DNA from: Lachnospiraceae bacterium
Lineage (GTDB): Bacteria > Bacillota > Clostridia > Lachnospirales > Lachnospiraceae
Direction of reading: 5' to 3'
Length of the DNA stretch: 55,146 nt
Assembly: GCA_015057035.1 (NCBI GenBank)
Contig: SVFC01000015.1
Location: 1-55,146, forward strand
Shown here in pieces: positions 17,142-26,473 of this stretch. Both the position numbers and the translations under genes were made by a program. The notes beneath the pieces were generated by a model, which saw nothing but the letters and a program-made list of their open reading frames with translations, was not told the DNA's origin and did not search any database. How positions within the stretch are numbered: the first letter of the stretch is position 1; every line of letters begins with the position of its first letter.

Positions 17142-17180
17142 ACAAAGCCCTGGAATGCTTGCATTCCGAGGGCTTTTTTA
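17142..17180 (+). terminator. Rho-independent terminator of rplM-rpsI
   Basis: AAAGCCCTGGAATGC pairs with GCATTCCGAGGGCTTT across a TT loop with a single bulged base, then a run of six T. Confidence 0.9.
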
Positions 17181-17569
17181 TTTGTGGATTGTTCATTGGA
17201 ACTCAAGAATGGTCGAGATGTAGGGAGTGAAACGACCGGAATCGAGATTATTCTTGGGTTCGCAGATAACGAAGTAAATGGATTCGAGGTTAACTCTTGT
17301 CTTCGCAGTAATTCTTATTGCAAAAAGAATTTGGTAGACTTGCTCAATTTCGCCAACATAAAAATGTAAGCATTTCACGAATTTTCAAACATTATTTGTA
17401 TTATCACGAATCCTCCATTACAATTTAATTAAGAGAAAATTCTTCAAATCCTATTGTTGGGGACGCAATTAGGTTTAAGTCTTTTACTCTATTTCGTTTG
17501 ATGGAGCAAACGAAGTCTTAGCAATTCGCTAAATTTCATAATACTAAATTTAATACGGAGGACAATCGT
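17181..17569 (+). other. Gene-free stretch with several inverted repeats
   Basis: No convincing gene lies between the rpsI terminator and the Rpn gene. GAACTCAAGAAT (17199-17210) pairs with ATTCTTGGGTTC (17250-17261); inside it GGTCG (17211-17215) pairs with CGACC (17233-17237). TTCGTTTG (17493-17500) pairs with CAAACGAA (17507-17514), and a small TTAGC/GCTAA hairpin follows near 17518-17532. This could be a small RNA, the leader of the Rpn gene, or remnant repeat sequence. Confidence 0.5.
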
Positions 17570-18460
17570 GTGGGTTATACAATAAAACCATTTGAAGAAC
17601 TCGATGTAATGGATGATTTTTTGGCTAATGCCATTGCAAATGACCAAGAAGTAGGTGAGGAGTTTTATAGAATACTTATATCGGTATTGTTACAAAAAGA
17701 AGTTGGAAAAATCAGAATTTCTGCGCAGAGAATAATTCCTGCAGAAGTTCCAACGCAACGAGGGATTCGCTTAGATATTGAAGTGGTAGAATATGCCGAA
17801 GGAATGACGGAGTTACAGGCAATAAACATATATGATATTGAGCCACATAAATATGATGGAAGTGATTTGCCGAAGCATAATCGATTCTATCAGGCAAAAA
17901 TTGATGGAAAAAGTATGAAGTCGGGAGAGAAGACGTTTATTAAACTACCTAATTTATATGTAATTACAATTACAGATTATGATCCGTTCGATTATGGATA
18001 TATGATGTACACGGTACATAATAAATGTGATGAAGTCCCGGAATTAGATTACCAAGATGGCTTAAAATTTTTATACTTCAACACAAAAGGCTCAAAGGGT
18101 GGTTCTCAGGCAATTAAGAACTTGCTTAATTACATTCAGGATAGTAAAATTAAAAATGTAATAGATGAGTCAACACGAAAACTTCATACTTGTGTTAGCA
18201 AGGTGAAGGTTTTGCCAGAAGTGAGGATGGAATATATGACATTGGAAGAGAAAATTTTTTATATTAAATTGAATGCAAAAGAGGATGGAAAAGCAGAAGG
18301 AAAAGCAGAAGCTATCCTTGAACTACTATCTGAATATGGAGATGTTCCAGAAGAAATTGTGCCGGAAATTATGAGAGAGACGGATTTGGAGAGATTAACT
18401 AAGTGGTTAAAGTTGGCTGCAAAGACGAAAGATGTGCAAGAATTCATTAATCAGATGTAA
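17570..18460 (+). CDS. Rpn family recombination-promoting nuclease / PD-(D/E)XK putative transposase
   Basis: 296-aa protein of the Rpn group, endonucleases related to transposases that stimulate recombination. The N-terminal half has the family look: MDDFLANAIANDQEVGEEF, then the PD-(D/E)XK core with RGIRLDIEVVEYAEG where the Asp and Glu are expected active-site residues. The C-terminal part (about 225-296) has KEDGKAEGKAEAILELLSEYG, a typical helical tail in this family. Start is GTG 17570 with CGGAGGA upstream. These genes occur in many near-identical copies in Lachnospiraceae genomes; no terminal repeats of a mobile element are evident here. Confidence 0.85.
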   Translation: MGYTIKPFEELDVMDDFLANAIANDQEVGEEFYRILISVLLQKEVGKIRISAQRIIPAEVPTQRGIRLDIEVVEYAEGMTELQAINIYDIEPHKYDGSDLPKHNRFYQAKIDGKSMKSGEKTFIKLPNLYVITITDYDPFDYGYMMYTVHNKCDEVPELDYQDGLKFLYFNTKGSKGGSQAIKNLLNYIQDSKIKNVIDESTRKLHTCVSKVKVLPEVRMEYMTLEEKIFYIKLNAKEDGKAEGKAEAILELLSEYGDVPEEIVPEIMRETDLERLTKWLKLAAKTKDVQEFINQM

Positions 18461-18496
18461 GAGAAATAAGAATTATATTCAGCATGCGTTAATTAT

Positions 18497-18525
18497 TTGA
18501 CAAACTTCGACAAGAGTGCCATAAT
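18497..18525 (+). promoter_or_regulatory. Promoter for DUF975 gene
   Basis: TTGACA (18497-18502), 17-bp spacer and CATAAT (18520-18525) precede AAAGGAGG and ATG 18563. It shows that the upstream ATG, not the internal one, is the native start. Confidence 0.7.
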
Positions 18526-18562
18526 ACCTATTATGAAAAATAATAAAAAGGAGGCTCTCATT

Positions 18563-19158
18563 ATGACTAGAGCAGAACTTAAAGCAAAAGCAAAAGCACA
18601 GTTGCAGGGTAAGATTGGTAAAATCTTTTATGTATGTTGATTGTAGTTGCAATCTCAGCAGCATGTAATCTCGTTCCAGGAATTGGAACAATTGCATCCA
18701 TTATTATTGCGCCAGCACTTTCTATCGGATTATATCTTGTTTTCTTGGATATGACCTATGGAAAAGACCCAGAAGTATCAACATTATTTAATGGTTTTCA
18801 GTACACAGGAAAAGCACTTTGGTTAACTATTTTAGTTGGTGTATTTACATTTCTTTGGGCATTGTTATTCTATATTCCAGGTATTGTAAAATCACTTTCT
18901 TATTCTATGTCATACTATGTATTAGCTGAAAATCCAAATATGACAGCAAGAGAAGCATTAAACGTAAGTAAGAGAATCACAAACGGACATAAGATGGATC
19001 TTTTTGTGTTAAGTTTATCATTTATTCCATGGCTTTTATTAGTAATGGTTACATGTGGTATCGCAGCAATTTATGTTGCTCCATATATGCAGCTTACAAT
19101 CACAAACTTCTATCATGAAATCAAAGATCTGCCACAGGTTGAAACTGTAGTAGAATAA
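18563..19158 (+). pseudogene. DUF975 family membrane protein, apparent frameshift near codon 25
   Basis: Polytopic membrane protein of unknown function. The native start ATG 18563, with AAAGGAGG upstream, gives MTRAELKAKAKAQLQGKIGKIF, the usual DUF975 N-terminus, but this frame stops at TGA 18638-18640. The rest of the family (ISAACNLVPGIGTIA onward, about four hydrophobic segments, ending in LPQVETVVE) continues in the -1 frame from ATG 18634 to the stop at 19158. Joining the two restores a normal protein of about 198 aa. A one-base deletion near 18625-18637 is the simplest reading; a sequencing error, or use of ATG 18634 to make a 174-aa truncated protein, are alternatives. I see no classic slippery heptamer. 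Confidence 0.75.
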
Positions 19159-19170
19159 TATAAGATTTAA

Positions 19171-19197
19171 AAGCTCCCTGGTTTAGGGAGCTTTTTT
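19171..19197 (+). terminator. Rho-independent terminator after DUF975 gene
   Basis: AAGCTCCCT pairs with AGGGAGCTT around a 5-nt loop, followed by T residues. Confidence 0.9.
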
Positions 19198-19277
19198 ATT
19201 GCGAAAAGTTGTATTTTGCGGAGAAATGCATTATTATGCAAAAGAGACTTGTTTTCAAAAGGAGAATCACGATTACG

Positions 19278-20441
19278 ATGAATGAACTTCAACAATATCT
19301 GGAGCTAATGCTTAAAAAAGAAATCAAGAAAATCATTATTAGCAATCCAGCCACAAAATCAGAAGAATATAAGAAAATAATCGTTGAATATAAAGGAAAA
19401 ACCTATCAGATTTCCAAATACACCCAAAAGCAGGTGTTCCATGAGAACGTAACTGCAGAAGAATTGCTAGGAAGGTGTGTAGAGTTAATTCAAGGACACT
19501 ACAGACAGGTAAATGGGATTTCCGATGTGGAAGAGCACATTATCCTGATTTCCAAAAAAGGAAGCTGCAACTACAAGGTGAAGAAGACAGCCACAGACCA
19601 GGTAGTGCTTTCCCAAAAGCAAACTGGACATAACCGTAAGAAAAACTACATTCTGGAAGAAGGCATGAACATTGCGCCATTGGTGGATATGGGGGTCTTT
19701 ACCAAGGATGGAAAAGTAGTCAATTCCATGTATGATAAGTACAAGCAGATTAACCGCTTCATCGAGATTATTGATGATGAAGTTTCGGAGTTAAACGTTG
19801 ATACATTAAACGTAATCGATTTCGGATGTGGAAAATCCTATCTGACCTTTGTGGTGTATTATTACCTGACCGAAGTTATGCAGCTAAAAGTAAATATGAT
19901 AGGTCTGGATTTAAAAGAAGATGTGATTCATAAATGCAACGAGGCTGCGAAAAAATATAATTATCAGGGACTGAAATTTGAAGTAGGCGATGTAAATGGG
20001 TTTAAGGCTCCATTTGGTGTAGATATGGTAATTACGTTACATGCCTGTGATACAGCTACGGATTTTGCGTTGTATAATGCAATTCAATGGAACGCAAAAA
20101 TGATTTTTTCAGTGCCATGTTGTCAGCATGAACTCAATAAGCAGATGAAACCTGAAACTTTGACCCTATTATCCAGATATGGTATTATCAAAGAGAGATT
20201 TTCAGCTTTGGCGACAGATGCCATTAGAGCAAATCTCTTAGAATATAGTGGATATAAGACACAATTGCTGGAGTTTATTGATTTTGATCATACACCAAAG
20301 AATATTCTGATTCGAGCAGTTCGAAGACCGATTATTCCAAAACAGGTTCGCGAAAAAGTTCTGGAAGAGGTGGAAAATCTACGACAGGAATTTGGCTATG
20401 AGCCAACACTATATCATTTATTAGGACTGGATAAAAAATAA
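19278..20441 (+). CDS. Class I SAM-dependent methyltransferase (Methyltransf_32-like)
   Basis: 387-aa methyltransferase with an N-terminal basic region (about 1-165) of unknown role, then a Rossmann-type domain: motif I NVIDFGCGKSYLTF, followed by MIGLDLKEDVI, VGDVNGF and a conserved SVPCCQHELNKQ. This combination resembles the Methyltransf_32 group; the substrate is unknown and could be RNA. The frame extends upstream to 19209, but GGAGAA at 19261-19266 and the drop in coding character before it favour ATG 19278. It is likely co-transcribed with the GNAT and ABC-F genes that follow closely. Confidence 0.8.
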   Translation: MNELQQYLELMLKKEIKKIIISNPATKSEEYKKIIVEYKGKTYQISKYTQKQVFHENVTAEELLGRCVELIQGHYRQVNGISDVEEHIILISKKGSCNYKVKKTATDQVVLSQKQTGHNRKKNYILEEGMNIAPLVDMGVFTKDGKVVNSMYDKYKQINRFIEIIDDEVSELNVDTLNVIDFGCGKSYLTFVVYYYLTEVMQLKVNMIGLDLKEDVIHKCNEAAKKYNYQGLKFEVGDVNGFKAPFGVDMVITLHACDTATDFALYNAIQWNAKMIFSVPCCQHELNKQMKPETLTLLSRYGIIKERFSALATDAIRANLLEYSGYKTQLLEFIDFDHTPKNILIRAVRRPIIPKQVREKVLEEVENLRQEFGYEPTLYHLLGLDKK

Positions 20442-20451
20442 TAGAGATGCT

Positions 20452-20955
20452 ATGGAAACAGTAACAAGAGAAATCCGATTAACAAAATTAATAGAACTGG
20501 ATCAGGTTATGGAAATATATGCCCATGCCAGAAAATTTATGGCAGAGCATGATAATCCAACCCAGTGGGGGAATCATAAACCTTCCAGGGAACAGATAGA
20601 GAGCGACATTCAGGCTGGAAAGCACTATGTGTACGTGGTAGACGGACAGATTGCGTGTGTTTTCTATTTTGCCCATGAAACAGACCCTACTTATGAAAAA
20701 ATATATGATGGGAACTGGCAAAATAATGAGAATTATGCGGTGGTTCATCGCATCGCCTCTGCAGGAACGGTAAAGGGTGCCGGTTCTTTTTGTATGCAAT
20801 GGGCTGCATCCCAGGCGGATAATGTGAGAATTGATACCCATGAAAATAATTATGTAATGCAAAATATGCTTAAGAAAAATGGATTTGTTCATTGTGGGAC
20901 CATTTTCCTGGAAGATGGAGAACCGCGATGGGCGTTTCATAAAGTGTGTAAGTGA
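20452..20955 (+). CDS. GNAT family N-acetyltransferase
   Basis: 167-aa acetyltransferase-fold protein. An N-terminal segment (IRLTKLIELDQVMEIYAHARKFM) is followed by strands with AVVHRIASAGTVKGAGSFCMQWAAS, the acetyl-CoA binding loop region, and a closing NYVMQNMLKKNGFVHCGTIFL. Substrate unknown. Starts 10 bases after the methyltransferase stop with a weak ribosome binding site, so translation may be coupled. Confidence 0.85.
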   Translation: METVTREIRLTKLIELDQVMEIYAHARKFMAEHDNPTQWGNHKPSREQIESDIQAGKHYVYVVDGQIACVFYFAHETDPTYEKIYDGNWQNNENYAVVHRIASAGTVKGAGSFCMQWAASQADNVRIDTHENNYVMQNMLKKNGFVHCGTIFLEDGEPRWAFHKVCK

Positions 20956-20984
20956 TTTGTGTTTGCTCAACAAGGAGAGAATAG

Positions 20985-22814
20985 ATGATTAAAGTAGAGA
21001 AACTTTCGTATGGTTTTCCGCAGAAGGAACTGTACAAAGATGTATCTTTTACAATTGAAGATGGTCAGCATTGTGTTTTGATTGGTAGTAATGGAACGGG
21101 CAAAACTACGTTGGTAGACATTTTGTTAAATGATGATAAATATTTGTATGATGGCAAAGTTATCCGTGATGTGGAAGGTCGTTATGGATATACCAGTCAG
21201 TTTGATCGTGATGAAAAAGAGCAGGATTGTACAGTCTTTGAATTTTTGGCAGAAGACTTTGTAAAACTGCAATCCGATATGGAAGAGGTTTGTACGCAGA
21301 TGGAAACTGCTGAAGATATGGATGCCCTTATGGAACGTTATCAGCAGATTTTGGATGAATCTATGTCTATGGATGCAGACAATTACGAGATTAATATTCG
21401 CAAAGAACTGAAAGTAGCAGGACTTCAGAACCTGGAAACACTTTCCTTGGCTGCTATTAGTGGTGGAGAGTACAAGCTGCTTCAAGTGATTAAACAGATG
21501 CTGCGTAAACCAACGATTTTAGTTATGGATGAGCCTGACGTGTTTTTGGACTTTGAGAATCTGAATGGTCTGAGAGATTTGCTGAATTCCTATAAAGGAA
21601 CCATTCTCGCAATCACACATAATCGTTATCTGCTGCATCATTGCTTTAACAAAATTCTGCATCTGGAAGATTGTGATATTCAGGAATTTGATGGTACATT
21701 TATTGAATATAATTTCTCCCTCCTGGCTAAGAAGGTGGAATTACAGGAGCAGGTGGCAAAAGAGCAGGAAGAAATTGAGCGTAATGAAAAAATTGTCGAA
21801 AAGCTTCGAGCAAATGCTACACGTGTGACCAGTGCATCCCGAGGAAAAGCCCTTCACGCAAGGGTATCCTATCTGGAGAGATTGGAAGCTAGACGCATTA
21901 AGGCACCATTTGTGAACCTTAGACAGCCAAAGATCTTGCTGCCTGAACTTGCGAATATACCAATAGAAGCAAAGGGTTCAGAAGAAGAAAATACAGGGGT
22001 AACAGTGGAAGCACAGCTTGGCTCGAACAAGACTATCTTGCAGGTAAATGACTATACAGTCGCTTATGAAGAAACGCTTCTGGAAAATGTAAGCTTTGAA
22101 TTAAAAGCGGGCGAAAAAGTGGCAATTGTTGGTCCGAATGGGACAGGAAAAACCACGTTGCTTCGTGATATTTATAAAAAAGAAAGCAAGTTTATTGCTA
22201 TAGATGAAGAGGCGAAAATTGGTTTTTTATCTCAGATTCATGGTGAAATGTTAAATGAAAACAATACCATTTACGAGGAGATGGAAAGTGTCTGTAAAGA
22301 TGGTACACCAGTATTTGAAAATCGTGCTCAAATTGCAGAATATCTAAAGGACTATTACTTTGATGTAGATATGCTTAAGAGCAAGATAGAGGTGTTATCT
22401 GGTGGAGAAAAGAACCTTCTTCAGCTGGCAAAAATCGCAGTCAGTGATGCGGATTTGTTACTATTGGATGAACCGACCAGCCACCTGGATACTTATTCCC
22501 AGATCGCTTTGGAAAAAGCCATTGCGGATTATCAGGGGACCGTTCTTATGGTATCTCATGACTTCTATACCATTGCAAATTGCGTGGACTATGTGTTGTT
22601 TGTAGAAGACAAAACGGTGCGTAAAATGCGCATACGTTCCTTCCGCAAGATGATTTACGAAAATCATTTTAATAAGGATTATCTAGAACTAGAGCAAAAA
22701 AAGAAAGAGCTAGAAACCCGTATTGAAAACTATCTCAAGAACAACGATTACGCCTCCGCAAAAGACGTATGCGAAGAGCTGGAAATCTTAGTTGAGAAAA
22801 TGATAATAAAATAA
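20985..22814 (+). CDS. ABC-F family ATP-binding protein
   Basis: 609-aa soluble protein with two ABC ATPase domains and no membrane segment, so an ABC-F ribosome-acting protein rather than a transporter. Domain 1: Walker A GSNGTGKTT (about 35-43), signature ISGGEYKLLQ. Interdomain linker with charged coiled coil (about 245-300). Domain 2: Walker A GPNGTGKTT (about 384-392), signature LSGGEKNLLQ (about 471-480), Walker B LLLLDEPTSHLD. The C-terminus (about 560-609) is a short coiled coil. ABC-F proteins rescue stalled ribosomes or confer antibiotic resistance; sequence alone does not say which. AAGGAGAG precedes ATG 20985. Confidence 0.92.
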   Translation: MIKVEKLSYGFPQKELYKDVSFTIEDGQHCVLIGSNGTGKTTLVDILLNDDKYLYDGKVIRDVEGRYGYTSQFDRDEKEQDCTVFEFLAEDFVKLQSDMEEVCTQMETAEDMDALMERYQQILDESMSMDADNYEINIRKELKVAGLQNLETLSLAAISGGEYKLLQVIKQMLRKPTILVMDEPDVFLDFENLNGLRDLLNSYKGTILAITHNRYLLHHCFNKILHLEDCDIQEFDGTFIEYNFSLLAKKVELQEQVAKEQEEIERNEKIVEKLRANATRVTSASRGKALHARVSYLERLEARRIKAPFVNLRQPKILLPELANIPIEAKGSEEENTGVTVEAQLGSNKTILQVNDYTVAYEETLLENVSFELKAGEKVAIVGPNGTGKTTLLRDIYKKESKFIAIDEEAKIGFLSQIHGEMLNENNTIYEEMESVCKDGTPVFENRAQIAEYLKDYYFDVDMLKSKIEVLSGGEKNLLQLAKIAVSDADLLLLDEPTSHLDTYSQIALEKAIADYQGTVLMVSHDFYTIANCVDYVLFVEDKTVRKMRIRSFRKMIYENHFNKDYLELEQKKKELETRIENYLKNNDYASAKDVCEELEILVEKMIIK

Positions 22815-22948
22815 GGTGTGTCGCACTAAAAGAAGTAAATTAAAGTCCCCAGTAACAAGATATAAACTTGACGACTTGCGCTAGTCGGAGGAAAGTTTAT
22901 ATCTTGTTACTGGGGACTTTATCATAGACAAAATTAGTGCGTCACACC
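22815..22948. repeat. 134-bp compound palindrome, MITE/REP-like
   Basis: Three nested inverted repeats. Outer arms: 22815-22829 with 22934-22948, 14 of 15 positions paired. Middle arms: 22841-22869 with 22893-22921, 29 bp perfect. Inner: CGACT (22872-22876) with AGTCG (22883-22887). It lies exactly between two convergent genes, immediately after the ABC-F stop. No U tract typical of a terminator follows, and it is far longer than one, so a palindromic mobile-type repeat is more likely; it may still block readthrough. Confidence 0.85.
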
Positions 22949-22955
22949 GTAAGAT

Positions 22956-24716
22956 TTATCTTTTTACAAGGCGTTTGTATTCTTCAATCACAGAATCGTA
23001 TGAGTGTAAACTCATAAGCCAGAATTCTTTTTTGGTTAAATCAATATCACAAATCTTTGCAACATCTTCTACGCTTCTTACTGGAGTTTCCTTTAACATA
23101 TAGTTGTATTTTTCAAGGAAAGCAGGTCCTTCTTCGCGGAATTTCGCGTATAATCCACGGGCGAATAAACCGCCAAATGCATATGGGAAATTGTAGAAAC
23201 CTAAGCCGGCACTGTAGTAGTGGCTCTTACATACCCACATATATGGATGAAGTACTTCGTGGTCGAGACCATCTCCATAGGCTTCCTTTTGCGCTTCTAA
23301 CATAATGTTGCATAATTCATCTGCAAACATAAAGCTGTTAGAGCGGTTTTCTACAACTTTGGATTCAAATAAGAATCTGGAGTAGATATCACAGATAATC
23401 TGTGTTACATCACTTAACTGTCCTTCAATTAATGCCAGTTTTTCTTCATCAGAAGAAGCATGGTCAATGGCATAGTTTACAACGATATTTTCGTTGAAGG
23501 TAGAAGCGGTTTCGGCTACAGGCATAGAGTAACCAGTGTTTAAAGGTCTGTTGTCGAAAATCATAAAGTCATGGTAACCATGGCCTAATTCATGAGCTAA
23601 AGTTACGATATCGCTCATAGAACCGTCAAAGTTGGTAAGAACACGGAACTGTTTTTCGGATTCGAGACCTGCACAGAAAGCTCCGCCAACTTTGCCTTCA
23701 CGAGGGAAGAAGTCAATCCAGTTTTCTTCAAAAGCACGGTCAACAATTTTTGCAAGACGAGGGTTTTCGTTTTCAAAAATGTTCATAAGATAAGCTTTTG
23801 CTTCTTCTACGGTGTATTTTTTGTCGCTCTTGCCCATTGGTGCAAACAAATCATACCAAGGAAGACCGTTCTTGTGTCCGAGAGCTTCTGCTTTTGCTCT
23901 TAAATAGCTGTGGAAAGATGGCATATATTCTTTCATTGCTTCTAAAAGGGCATCTAATGTAGCGCGCTGCATCTTGGAATTGAATAATACTTTATCCAGT
24001 GGAGTAGCATGACCGCGTAATTTACATCCGCTTAAATCCTGCATCTTAATGCTGTTTAATGCAAAGGCAATGGAGTCTCTGATTTTATCATAAGCAGCAA
24101 TTTCTGCCTCGTAGGCGCTTTTACGAACTTCTGGGTCTGCGTCATAGGCCATGTTGCGAATCGAAGAAAGAGTTGTGGTTTCTCCTTTGTAATCAACTTT
24201 TACAGAAGAAGTAAGGTATCCCTGTAAATCACTCCAAGCACTTCCGCCACTCATATCCATTGCAGCAAGGGCGGTTTCTACATCTTCGCTGAGAAGGTAT
24301 TTTGCTGATTTCTGTAATTCATGTAAGTGGTAAGAATAATCTTCCAACATTTCATCTCCAGCGATTACTTCATCCAGGTTTGGGATGGAAGAAAGATATT
24401 TTTCTACTGCAGTTGCATAAGGGGTTGTTTCGTTATGCTTCTGCATAATTCTGCCCATATAAGATACACTTTCGCTGTCATTGGTATCTGCACTCTGGCG
24501 AAGAGAACAGTAGCTTGCAAGGCGCATTAATACTTTGTCGTAGTCTTCCGATAAGGTTAAGCATTCCTTTGCAGTAGTGCGGGCATCTTTGGAACCAAGG
24601 GATTTAGCAAGTTCTGCCCATTTTTCAATAAAGGTATCGATTTGATTAAATTCCTCCTGGAATTTTGGATCATCGAATCCTTTGTAAAGTACGTCTAACG
24701 ACCATCTGTCATACAT
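22956..24716 (-). CDS. pepF: Oligoendopeptidase F (M3B metallopeptidase)
   Basis: Cytoplasmic zinc endopeptidase that cleaves oligopeptides. The HExxH zinc motif appears as LAHELGHGYHDF near residue 375, with the third ligand Glu in the PVAETASTFNEN helix. Other family features: an N-terminal helical domain starting MYDRWSLDVLYKGF and a C-terminal YSAGLGFYNFPYAFGGLFARGLY. The open frame reaches 24782, but AAAGG about 10 bases upstream favours the ATG at 24716, giving 586 aa, normal for the family. It is convergent with the ABC-F gene and divergent from the diguanylate cyclase. Confidence 0.93.
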   Translation of the reverse strand: MYDRWSLDVLYKGFDDPKFQEEFNQIDTFIEKWAELAKSLGSKDARTTAKECLTLSEDYDKVLMRLASYCSLRQSADTNDSESVSYMGRIMQKHNETTPYATAVEKYLSSIPNLDEVIAGDEMLEDYSYHLHELQKSAKYLLSEDVETALAAMDMSGGSAWSDLQGYLTSSVKVDYKGETTTLSSIRNMAYDADPEVRKSAYEAEIAAYDKIRDSIAFALNSIKMQDLSGCKLRGHATPLDKVLFNSKMQRATLDALLEAMKEYMPSFHSYLRAKAEALGHKNGLPWYDLFAPMGKSDKKYTVEEAKAYLMNIFENENPRLAKIVDRAFEENWIDFFPREGKVGGAFCAGLESEKQFRVLTNFDGSMSDIVTLAHELGHGYHDFMIFDNRPLNTGYSMPVAETASTFNENIVVNYAIDHASSDEEKLALIEGQLSDVTQIICDIYSRFLFESKVVENRSNSFMFADELCNIMLEAQKEAYGDGLDHEVLHPYMWVCKSHYYSAGLGFYNFPYAFGGLFARGLYAKFREEGPAFLEKYNYMLKETPVRSVEDVAKICDIDLTKKEFWLMSLHSYDSVIEEYKRLVKR

Positions 24717-24850
24717 AATATTCATCCTTTCTCTAATAACATTATAATCATCAATTATAATACAAGATTTCTTTTGCAACAATAGAAAAATAATGTCGAT
24801 TTTTGTTTCCTAAATTGGAAATCTATACTATAATAAGAATGTGTTAATAG

Positions 24851-26473
24851 GTGAGAGTTATGTCTATGGGGGACTTTAACATGAGAGAATTTTTAAAACG
24901 CAATTATGTGTCATTATTTGTTTGTGTATTTGCGGTACTGTGTATTATTGCGGCGCATATCACATCAGATAATATCTACAATCCAGCTCTTGAATATGGT
25001 GGGGAAGTGCTTCATCCAGTTAAAGTAGAACATCTTGATGAGGGGACAGATGTTTATACTTTACATTTGGAACATGTGAATGCATATAGCCATACGCTGT
25101 TATTTTATTCTAATCATCAGGAGATAACAGTAGAAATAGAGGGCGAGATAATTTATTCATTGAAGAGTGCCGAATCTGTTTTTGGTGGAACTCCAGGGGC
25201 TATGTGGAATAGAGTTGCATTGCCTAGAGCTGCAACGGTGGTTGTTGTAACGGCGGTACAGGCATATCCAGAATTAGCGAATCAGAAATTGGTTTTCGAA
25301 CTGGGCAATGCCATCAATATGTATGATGAGGTTATGCAAGGGGCATTGTATGATTTGGTTCTTACCGTTGCCATTGTGCTTATTGGTATTGCTTTGACTG
25401 CATATTGGGTACTAGTGTTTAGAAGGGTAAATAAGCAAAAAGATATCTTATATCTGGGATTATTTGCGATTATTTTTGGTATATGGAACTTTGGAGAGAC
25501 ACAGTTTGCGGTATTTATGTTTGACAATCGTGCATTCTGGTCTTATCTGGCATTTACCTGTCTGATGGTAATGTGTCTCCCAGCGGTGTATTTCTTCCGA
25601 GAGTTTATGGAGGTAAGAGATCATCATTTCCACAGAATCGTGGCAGGGTATATTGTGGTCGAAACGGTTGCTTGTCAGATATTACATTTGTTGGGTGTGG
25701 CAGGAGTAAAAGAAACAGCGGATTATACAGTTGCAAGTATTGGACTGATTCTTATATATCTGTTGTTCGTGATTATTGTTGGCATTCGTAAAAAACGAAA
25801 TGTTAAGAAAATTGTTGTAAACATTATTGGTTTATTTATTCTAGTAGCTACAGCGGTAATCGATATTGGGACATACTATACAGATGTTACTTCTTCCGTA
25901 AAAGTGGCTAAGGTAGGATTCCTGATTTACATCATAATTCTGGGAATAGAAACTACGCGAATTGCCCGTGAAAAGTTACAGGAAGAACAGAAGATGGAAA
26001 TCATCAAGGAAATGGCAATCAAAGATCTGCTTACAGGCTGTTACAATCGTAATGCATATGGTGAAGATATTGCTGCAATTACAGATAAAACTGGAATTCA
26101 GATGATTGAATTTGACTTAAATGATTTAAAGAAATGTAACGATACCAAAGGTCATAAAGCTGGTGACAAATATATTATGGATGCCGCTCATGTGATTTGT
26201 GAGATTTTCGGGGATTTAGGTAAAGTATACAGAGTTGGTGGTGATGAATTCTGTATTATCGCTAAAGGTGTTTCGGAAGAATCTTTGTTAAAGAAAAAGG
26301 AAGCGCTTAAACTGGCAATCAAACATTATCGTTTAGACCATCCAGACAGTGGATTTGGTATTGCTTGCGGATATGCTACTTATGATGCTGCTATAGATGC
26401 AGATTTTGAAGAGACCAGACATCGTGCAGATATTAGCATGTATGAGAACAAGAAGGAAGTTAAAGGTAATTGA
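24851..26473 (+). CDS. Membrane-bound diguanylate cyclase (GGDEF)
   Basis: Makes cyclic di-GMP in response to an outside or membrane signal. One TM near the N-terminus (about 20-38) is followed by an extracytoplasmic domain (about 40-155). About seven hydrophobic helices follow (about 165-365), the 7TMR-DISM arrangement. The catalytic GGDEF domain occupies about 385-540, with KDLLTGCYNRNAY and the active-site RVGGDEF (GG at residue 463 counted from GTG 24851). The RxxD inhibitory site before GGDEF is not present (the sequence there is FGDLGKVY). The start is uncertain: GTG 24851, ATG 24860 or ATG 24881, the last preceded by a good GGGGGA. It overlaps the next gene by 4 nt (TTGA). Confidence 0.88.
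   Translation: MRVMSMGDFNMREFLKRNYVSLFVCVFAVLCIIAAHITSDNIYNPALEYGGEVLHPVKVEHLDEGTDVYTLHLEHVNAYSHTLLFYSNHQEITVEIEGEIIYSLKSAESVFGGTPGAMWNRVALPRAATVVVVTAVQAYPELANQKLVFELGNAINMYDEVMQGALYDLVLTVAIVLIGIALTAYWVLVFRRVNKQKDILYLGLFAIIFGIWNFGETQFAVFMFDNRAFWSYLAFTCLMVMCLPAVYFFREFMEVRDHHFHRIVAGYIVVETVACQILHLLGVAGVKETADYTVASIGLILIYLLFVIIVGIRKKRNVKKIVVNIIGLFILVATAVIDIGTYYTDVTSSVKVAKVGFLIYIIILGIETTRIAREKLQEEQKMEIIKEMAIKDLLTGCYNRNAYGEDIAAITDKTGIQMIEFDLNDLKKCNDTKGHKAGDKYIMDAAHVICEIFGDLGKVYRVGGDEFCIIAKGVSEESLLKKKEALKLAIKHYRLDHPDSGFGIACGYATYDAAIDADFEETRHRADISMYENKKEVKGN

Noticed and set aside
17184..17378. Two ORFs of about 61 aa on opposite strands in the gap before the Rpn gene
   Set aside because: They come from the inverted-repeat region, lack ribosome binding sites and resemble no protein.
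18620..18640. Programmed -1 frameshift in the DUF975 gene
   Set aside because: No X-XXY-YYZ slippery heptamer or downstream stimulatory structure is evident; a simple deletion fits better.
24716..24782. Extended N-terminus of oligoendopeptidase F
   Set aside because: The extra 22 residues have no family match, and AAAGG favours the ATG at 24716.
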